64,000 bases of DNA from Saccharopolyspora erythraea (GTDB taxonomy: Bacteria > Actinomycetota > Actinomycetes > Mycobacteriales > Pseudonocardiaceae), in contig NZ_CP054839.1 in NCBI RefSeq assembly GCF_018141105.1, positions 5,394,001 to 5,458,000 on the forward strand, in the 5' to 3' direction. Under the pieces are notes generated by a model that saw only the letters and a program-made list of their open reading frames with translations, ran no database searches and had not been told where the DNA came from. Below are positions 59,722 through 64,000 of this stretch, one piece after another; within the stretch, counting starts at the first letter, position 1, and every line of letters starts with the position of its first letter. The position numbers and the translations under genes are program-made.

Positions 59722-61290
59722 GTGACTCGAGGAAGTCCCGCGGCCGGTGGTGACGTTCCCGCACCGCAGCAGCGCGCAACGAAGCGACGCCGTCCCGGCA
59801 GGACGAAACGGTCCGCCCGGCCGGGTTCACGCGCCTGCACCCGCGGCTCGCGGAGTCGCCCCCGCTGGCGCAGGTGGGCCCGGACGGCGACGGCGCTGGC
59901 CTCGGGCATCGTCCTCGTGCTCACCGGCTACGCGTGGGTGAGCCTCGACCGCCTCCAGGGCGGCCTGTCCACCAGCGACGTGACCGCGGCCGCCGAGGAC
60001 GGGGCGCTGGACATCCTGCTGGTCGGACTGGACGGCCGCACCGACGCCCACGGCAACCCGCTGCCGGAGGAGCTCCTGCGCGAGCTGCGCACGGGCGATA
60101 CCGACTCCAGCCTCACCGACACGCTGGTCCTGCTGCACATCCCGGCCGACCGGTCGCGGACGGTGGCCTACTCGCTGCCGCGCGACTCCTACGTCGCGAT
60201 TCCCGACGGCCATGGCAACCACAAGATCAACTCCGCTTACGGCCGGGCCAAGACGGCCGCCCACGCCCAGCTCCGGGCGCAGGGCGTCGCGGACCCGGTG
60301 GAGCTGGAACGGCGGTCGTCGGACGCGGGCCGCAAGCTGCTGGTGCGCACGGTGGAGAAGCTGACCGGGGTCGGCGTCGACCACTACGCCGAGGTGAACC
60401 TGCTCGGCTTCTACCAGCTCACCCGCGCGATCGGCGGCGTGGAGGTGTGCCTGAACGCGCCCGTGAAAGACCCGTACTCCGGCGCGCGCTTCCCCGCCGG
60501 ACGCCAGCTCATCTCCGGCGGGGACGCGCTGGCCTTCGTCCGGCAGCGGCACGGCCTGCCTCGCGGCGACCTCGACCGCGTCCAGCGGCAGCAGGCGTTC
60601 ATGGCCGGGCTGGCCCGCTCGGTGCTGTCGACCGGGACACTGGCCAACCCCGCCAGGCTCAACGCCCTGTTCGACGCCGTCGAGCAGTCCGTCGTGCTCG
60701 ACCAGGGCTGGGACGTGTTCGCCTTCGCCGAGCAGATGCGGGGCCTGGCGGGCGGCGACATCACCTTCGCCACCATCCCGGTCGAGGACCCCGATTACGA
60801 CACGCCGAACGACGGTCAGGCCGTGCGGGTCGACCCGCGCCGGGTGCGCACGGCCATCCAGCGCGCCGACGACGGGTTGCCCGCCGAACCTGCTCGTCCG
60901 GCCGAGCTGCAGCGCAGCGCGGTGGAGGTCTTCAACGGCACCCGCGTCGGCGGCCTGGCCACACGCGTGCAGGACGTGCTGAGCGCCGCCGCCATCCCGG
61001 TCCGCGACGCCGACAACACCCGCCGTGCGCGCACCTCGCTCGTACTCCACGGAGCGGGCGGTGCCGAGGTGGCCCACTACGTCGCCGGACACCTGGGCGG
61101 CCTGCCCGTGCGGCTCGACTCCTCGTTGCGCGAACGTCGAATCCGCGTGCTGCTCGGCGACGACTACAGAGGACCGGGCGCAGGCGGCTTCGCCCCCGCA
61201 CCACTGGTCCACCTGGACGGCGAGCCGCATCGCACCGCGACGGCGGGCGAGGAGCCGATCAACGCCGACGAGATCCCCTGCGTCAACTAG
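59722..61290 (+). CDS. LytR-CpsA-Psr (LCP) family protein with C-terminal LytR_C domain
   Basis: A 522-residue membrane-anchored protein. A basic cytosolic N-terminus, one transmembrane helix (ATALASGIVLVLTGYAWVSL), then the LCP domain: DILLVGLDGRTDAHG, TDTLVLLHIPADRSRTVAYSLPRDSYVAIPDGHGNHKINSAYG and ADPYSGARFPAGRQLISGGDALAFVRQRH (in pieces), with the conserved Arg and Asp that bind polyprenyl-pyrophosphate glycans. The last 120 residues match LytR_C. It transfers glycopolymers to peptidoglycan. GTG 59722 has CGAGG upstream; longer in-frame starts exist. Confidence 0.9.
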   Translation: MTRGSPAAGGDVPAPQQRATKRRRPGRTKRSARPGSRACTRGSRSRPRWRRWARTATALASGIVLVLTGYAWVSLDRLQGGLSTSDVTAAAEDGALDILLVGLDGRTDAHGNPLPEELLRELRTGDTDSSLTDTLVLLHIPADRSRTVAYSLPRDSYVAIPDGHGNHKINSAYGRAKTAAHAQLRAQGVADPVELERRSSDAGRKLLVRTVEKLTGVGVDHYAEVNLLGFYQLTRAIGGVEVCLNAPVKDPYSGARFPAGRQLISGGDALAFVRQRHGLPRGDLDRVQRQQAFMAGLARSVLSTGTLANPARLNALFDAVEQSVVLDQGWDVFAFAEQMRGLAGGDITFATIPVEDPDYDTPNDGQAVRVDPRRVRTAIQRADDGLPAEPARPAELQRSAVEVFNGTRVGGLATRVQDVLSAAAIPVRDADNTRRARTSLVLHGAGGAEVAHYVAGHLGGLPVRLDSSLRERRIRVLLGDDYRGPGAGGFAPAPLVHLDGEPHRTATAGEEPINADEIPCVN

Positions 61291-61387
61291 GACTATTCAG
61301 AGGTGGCTCGCGTAGTGGGTCGCCTGGCGGAACCTCAGCCGCCTTCCCGTTCCGGGATCTCCGACTGAGGTATGTCCGCTCCGGCTT

Positions 61388-61651
61388 TCAGCCGCGCCGG
61401 GCGCCGAAGAGCAGCCGGTAGCCGATGAGCAGGATCAGCGAGCCCAGGATCGCCAGACCCCAGGTGCGGGCGTCGAAGAACTTGCCCAGCTCGACGTGGA
61501 AGAGGGTCTTGCCGACCCAGCCGCCCACGAACGCGCCCGCGATGCCGAGCAGGATGGTGATGATGCAGCCGCCCGGGTCCTTGCCCGGCATGAGCAGCTT
61601 GGCGATGGCTCCCGCGATCAGTCCCAGCACGATCCAGCTGACGATTCCCAT
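61388..61651 (-). CDS. GlsB/YeaQ/YmgE family membrane protein
   Basis: An 87-residue protein of the transglycosylase-associated/GlsB family, with three predicted helices (MGIVSWIVLGLIAGAIAKLLMPG, IITILLGIAGAFVGGWVGKTLF, WGLAILGSLILLIGYRLLFG). The family is stress-associated in many bacteria, with no proven activity. ATG 61651 has GAGGAGG 5 nt upstream, an optimal start. Confidence 0.88.
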   Translation of the reverse strand: MGIVSWIVLGLIAGAIAKLLMPGKDPGGCIITILLGIAGAFVGGWVGKTLFHVELGKFFDARTWGLAILGSLILLIGYRLLFGARRG

Positions 61652-61951
61652 CGGTTCCTCCTCGTTTCGCTCGACCACGCGTCCGCGGCCGGTCGTGACC
61701 GGCGCGCAGCCCCCGGCCGGAGCATTCCAGACGGGTGAATGCCGGGTCGATCTCACCCTCGCCCGGGTGATGTCGGTCTCACGGCTGCCCGGCCGGGCGC
61801 GCTCCGGACCCGCGCGGCGACCTCCGCCCGCAGTTCGCGGATCTCGGCCAGAAGAGACGCGTGCGCGGAGCGGTCCTCGCCGTGGTGCTTGCGGTGCTCC
61901 CGGCGACGGCCGCCCGTCGTTGCGGGCCGGGCGGCCGTCGCACGGGCCGCG
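61652..61951. other. Intergenic region with the terminator of the oxygenase gene
   Basis: Roughly 300 bp without a confident gene. A small minus-strand frame (61753-62196) has coding-like residues at its end but runs through the terminator hairpin and lacks a start, so it is not called. Confidence 0.4.
61904..61940. terminator. Terminator after the isopenicillin-N-synthase-like gene
   Basis: CGACGGCCGCCCG (61904-61916) and CGGGCGGCCGTCG (61928-61940) form a perfect 13-bp stem with an 11-nt loop, 12 bp after the oxygenase stop on the minus strand. Confidence 0.78.
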
Positions 61952-62953
61952 CTACGAGCCCGCGGCGAACAGCTTGCGCGTCTTGTCCGCCATCCAGTGG
62001 CCTGCGACGACGGCGTCGGGCCGCTGCCGGTCGCCGGTGGCCTCCGGTGGTGACAGCGGCTCCACCACGGCGTCGTGGTTGGGCTGGAAGAAGAACGGGA
62101 TCGACAGGCGCGAGGAGGTGTCCCCGCGTTCGGGGTTGACCACCCGGTGCACGGTCGACACCCACCGCCCGCCGGTCCACAGCGCGAGCAGGTCACCGAT
62201 GTTCACCACGAAGCTGCCGGGGATCGCTCGGACGTCGCGCCACTCGTCCGCACCGCGCAGGACCTGGAGACCGCCCAGGTCGTCCTGCTGGTGCAGGACG
62301 GTCAGCCCACCGAAGTCGGTGTGGGCGCCCCGGCGCAGCTGCCCGGGCAACGGCGCCTCGACCTGCGGGTAGTAGTGGTTGGCCACGAGCGAGGACACGT
62401 GCCGGTCGAACTTGTCGTCGAAGAAGTCCTCGTCGAGTCCGAGCGCGAGGGCGCACAGCCGCATGAGGTCGCAGGAGAGTGCTCCCAGCTCCGACATGTA
62501 CTCCTGCCAGGTGGCCTCGAACCCGGCCGGGACCCGGGGCCAGCGGTTCGCCAGCTTCCACGTCGCCCAGTAGTCGCCGAGCGCCTCGCGTTCCCGGTCG
62601 CCCAGCTCTCCGGTGACGTGCGCGGCGAAGGACTCGCACAGGTCGGGCGGGCTCCTGTGGTCGAGGCTCTGCGCGGTGGTGCCGCCGGACCTGCGGAATC
62701 CGGAGAACCCGGGCAGGGCGGCGGCCCTGTCCTTCTCGGCGTCGGGCAGCGCGAAGAACCCGGTGGTGACCTCGTGCATCCGGTCGACCAGCTCCGGTGC
62801 GACGCCGTGGCCGACGATGACGAAGAATCCCGAGTTACGGCACGCCTGTCCGATCGCCGCCGCCAGCGCGCGGCGCCCGGGATCGCTGTCCCTGGCGGAG
62901 ATGTCGATGACGGGCACGTACCCGTCGACGTCGGTGACCGGTTGGTGGTTCAC
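61952..62953 (-). CDS. Isopenicillin-N-synthase-family 2OG-Fe(II) oxygenase
   Basis: A 333-residue non-haem iron oxygenase. N-terminal substrate cap domain PVIDISARDSDPGRRALAAAIGQACRNSGFFVIVGHGV; catalytic core with HTDFGGLTVLHQ (HxD), VHRVVNP (His) and GDTSSRLSIPFFF (RxS 2OG-binding), in pieces. The set HxD...H...RxS is complete. GTG 62953 has GGAGG upstream. It is followed by an MFS efflux gene on the same strand, 47 bp upstream; the pair could belong to a small biosynthetic or detoxification unit. Substrate unknown. Confidence 0.92.
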   Translation of the reverse strand: MNHQPVTDVDGYVPVIDISARDSDPGRRALAAAIGQACRNSGFFVIVGHGVAPELVDRMHEVTTGFFALPDAEKDRAAALPGFSGFRRSGGTTAQSLDHRSPPDLCESFAAHVTGELGDREREALGDYWATWKLANRWPRVPAGFEATWQEYMSELGALSCDLMRLCALALGLDEDFFDDKFDRHVSSLVANHYYPQVEAPLPGQLRRGAHTDFGGLTVLHQQDDLGGLQVLRGADEWRDVRAIPGSFVVNIGDLLALWTGGRWVSTVHRVVNPERGDTSSRLSIPFFFQPNHDAVVEPLSPPEATGDRQRPDAVVAGHWMADKTRKLFAAGS

Positions 62954-63000
62954 GGTTGCCTCCGTTGCGAATGTTGACTGGCCGGGCGAAATCGCTGTGT

Positions 63001-64000
63001 TCACAGCGGGTTCGAGGGGACGGGTGCGGGCTTGTCTCGCTGTTGGCGTCGTGCGCGCTGACCGCCGAGCAGCGCCGCGGTGAGGCAGGCGGCGACCAGG
63101 AGGATGGCGGCAGCGACCGTCAACGCCGTGGTGTAGCCGCTGACGGTGGCCGCGGCGGGCAGGGCGTGCCGGTCGGAGGCCAGGTGAGCCGCGGTCGCAC
63201 CGGCCGCCAGGGTGTTGAGCAGTGCGGTGCCGAGGGCGGCACCGAGCTGCTGCGCGGCGTTGTATGCGGCCGAAGCGGCTCCGACGTCGTGTCCCGCCAT
63301 GCCCGCGGTGGCGAGGCTCGCGGTCGGGGGCATGACGCAGCCCAGGCCGAGCCCGGTGAGCACGAGCGCGGGCAGCAGGTACCCGGCGAGGACGTGCGTC
63401 GTGTCCGCCGTCAGCCGGGTCAGGACCAGCATCCCGGCCGCCGCGGCCAGCAACCCCGGCACGACCAGCACCGCCGGTGCGACCCGGCCGTGCAGCTTCC
63501 CGGCGATGAGCGTCGAGCCGGCCAGTGCGGCGAGTGCGTTGACGATCAACGCCAGTCCGGCCTGGACCGGGGAGTAGCCGAGCACCGTCTGGGTGTAGTA
63601 GCTCATGAACAGGTAGAAGCCGAACATCGCCACGAACATCGAGGTGATCGCGACGAACGCACCCGCGCGGCGCCGGTGCAGCAACACGCGCATCGGCAGC
63701 AGCGGATGGGCCGCGCGCACCTCGACCGCGACGAATGCGGCCAGCAGCACCACCCCGGCTCCCAGCAGGGCAAGCACCTCGGTCGCGCCCCACCCGAGCG
63801 GTTCGGCCCGGTTGAACGCGTACACCACCGCGGCGAAGCCGGCCAGGCTCAGCAGCGCACCCGCGACATCCAGCCGTCCCGGCGCGGCGAGCACCCGGTC
63901 CCGCGGAACCAGCGCCACACCGAGCGCGGCGAGCAGCGCGACGGGCACGTTGACGTACAGGCACCAGCGCCAACTCGCGTACTCGGTGAGCAGCCCTCCC
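63001..64000 (-). CDS. MFS drug-efflux transporter, DHA2/EmrB-like (3' part only)
   Basis: About 333 C-terminal residues of a fourteen-helix DHA2-type transporter, continuing beyond the window. Landmarks: the start of the visible part reads GGLLTEYASWRWCLYVNVPVALLAAL, followed by later helices including FVAITSMFVAMFGFYLFMSYYTQTVLGYSPVQAGLALIVNALAAL and VLTGLGLGCVMPPTASLATAGMAG (in pieces). It would export drugs or metabolites using proton motive force. It lies upstream of the oxygenase gene on the same strand. Confidence 0.88.
   Translation of the reverse strand, partial: GGLLTEYASWRWCLYVNVPVALLAALGVALVPRDRVLAAPGRLDVAGALLSLAGFAAVVYAFNRAEPLGWGATEVLALLGAGVVLLAAFVAVEVRAAHPLLPMRVLLHRRRAGAFVAITSMFVAMFGFYLFMSYYTQTVLGYSPVQAGLALIVNALAALAGSTLIAGKLHGRVAPAVLVVPGLLAAAAGMLVLTRLTADTTHVLAGYLLPALVLTGLGLGCVMPPTASLATAGMAGHDVGAASAAYNAAQQLGAALGTALLNTLAAGATAAHLASDRHALPAAATVSGYTTALTVAAAILLVAACLTAALLGGQRARRQQRDKPAPVPSNPL

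Noticed and set aside
61753-62196. Small minus-strand protein downstream of the oxygenase
   Set aside because: It crosses the terminator hairpin and the oxygenase end and has no start with a ribosome-binding site.

Overview
The window is a GC-rich (about 70% or more) chromosomal stretch from a filamentous-type actinobacterium. The family is inferred, not read directly. EspG/PPE-type type VII secretion genes, SARP-STAND regulators, many TetR/PucR/ROK regulators, an F420-type oxidoreductase, a P450 and abundant GTG starts fit Pseudonocardiaceae (Saccharopolyspora/Amycolatopsis-like). No rRNA, tRNA, CRISPR array, insertion sequence or phage gene was recognised. Both ends cut genes: an aspartate/glutamate racemase at the left and a drug-efflux MFS transporter at the right.

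Layout. 1-9.5 kb: racemase end, DJ-1/PfpI protein, a ClpC ATPase that lacks the usual middle domain, a small membrane protein, a hydrolase, and a TetR-controlled tautomerase/two-alcohol-dehydrogenase operon. 9.5-17 kb: YjbR-like protein, acetyltransferase, then a PucR regulator divergent from an MHS transporter plus amidohydrolase (an uptake and hydrolysis pair for an unknown substrate), small proteins and a hydrolase. 17-31 kb: two parallel type VII secretion substrate modules, each with EspG chaperone, small EspC/WXG-like protein and a large PPE-like protein, each headed by a roughly 930-970 aa SARP-STAND regulator. No EccB/C/D/E or mycosin gene lies here, so export would depend on machinery elsewhere. 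31-42 kb: VanZ protein, then a stress block of GSP17M-like protein, dnaK, grpE, cbpA-type dnaJ, cbpM and clpB, followed by a PucR-family regulator and a TrxC-like thioredoxin. 42-49 kb: FUSC-type exporter (frameshifted), STAS protein, DUF2630, ROK regulator with duplicated operators facing a DUF1479 oxygenase, and a frameshifted P450. 49-54 kb: iron-box-controlled siderophore-binding lipoprotein, small acidic protein, secreted NPP1-like protein, F420-type oxidoreductase, a frameshifted membrane protein divergent from TetR. 54-64 kb: argG (apparently leaderless), GAF regulator divergent from aldehyde dehydrogenase plus DUF779, an LCP-family wall enzyme, GlsB membrane protein, an isopenicillin-N-synthase-like oxygenase and the truncated MFS gene.

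The most notable points are the M-domainless ClpC; the two SARP-headed type VII substrate modules; four genes broken by a single nonsense or one-base frameshift change (carboxylesterase, FUSC exporter, P450, membrane protein), which are either recent decay or assembly errors; a set of clear operators (iron box, paired ROK operators, TetR and PucR palindromes); and a four-unit tandem repeat of about 35 bp between the two secretion modules.
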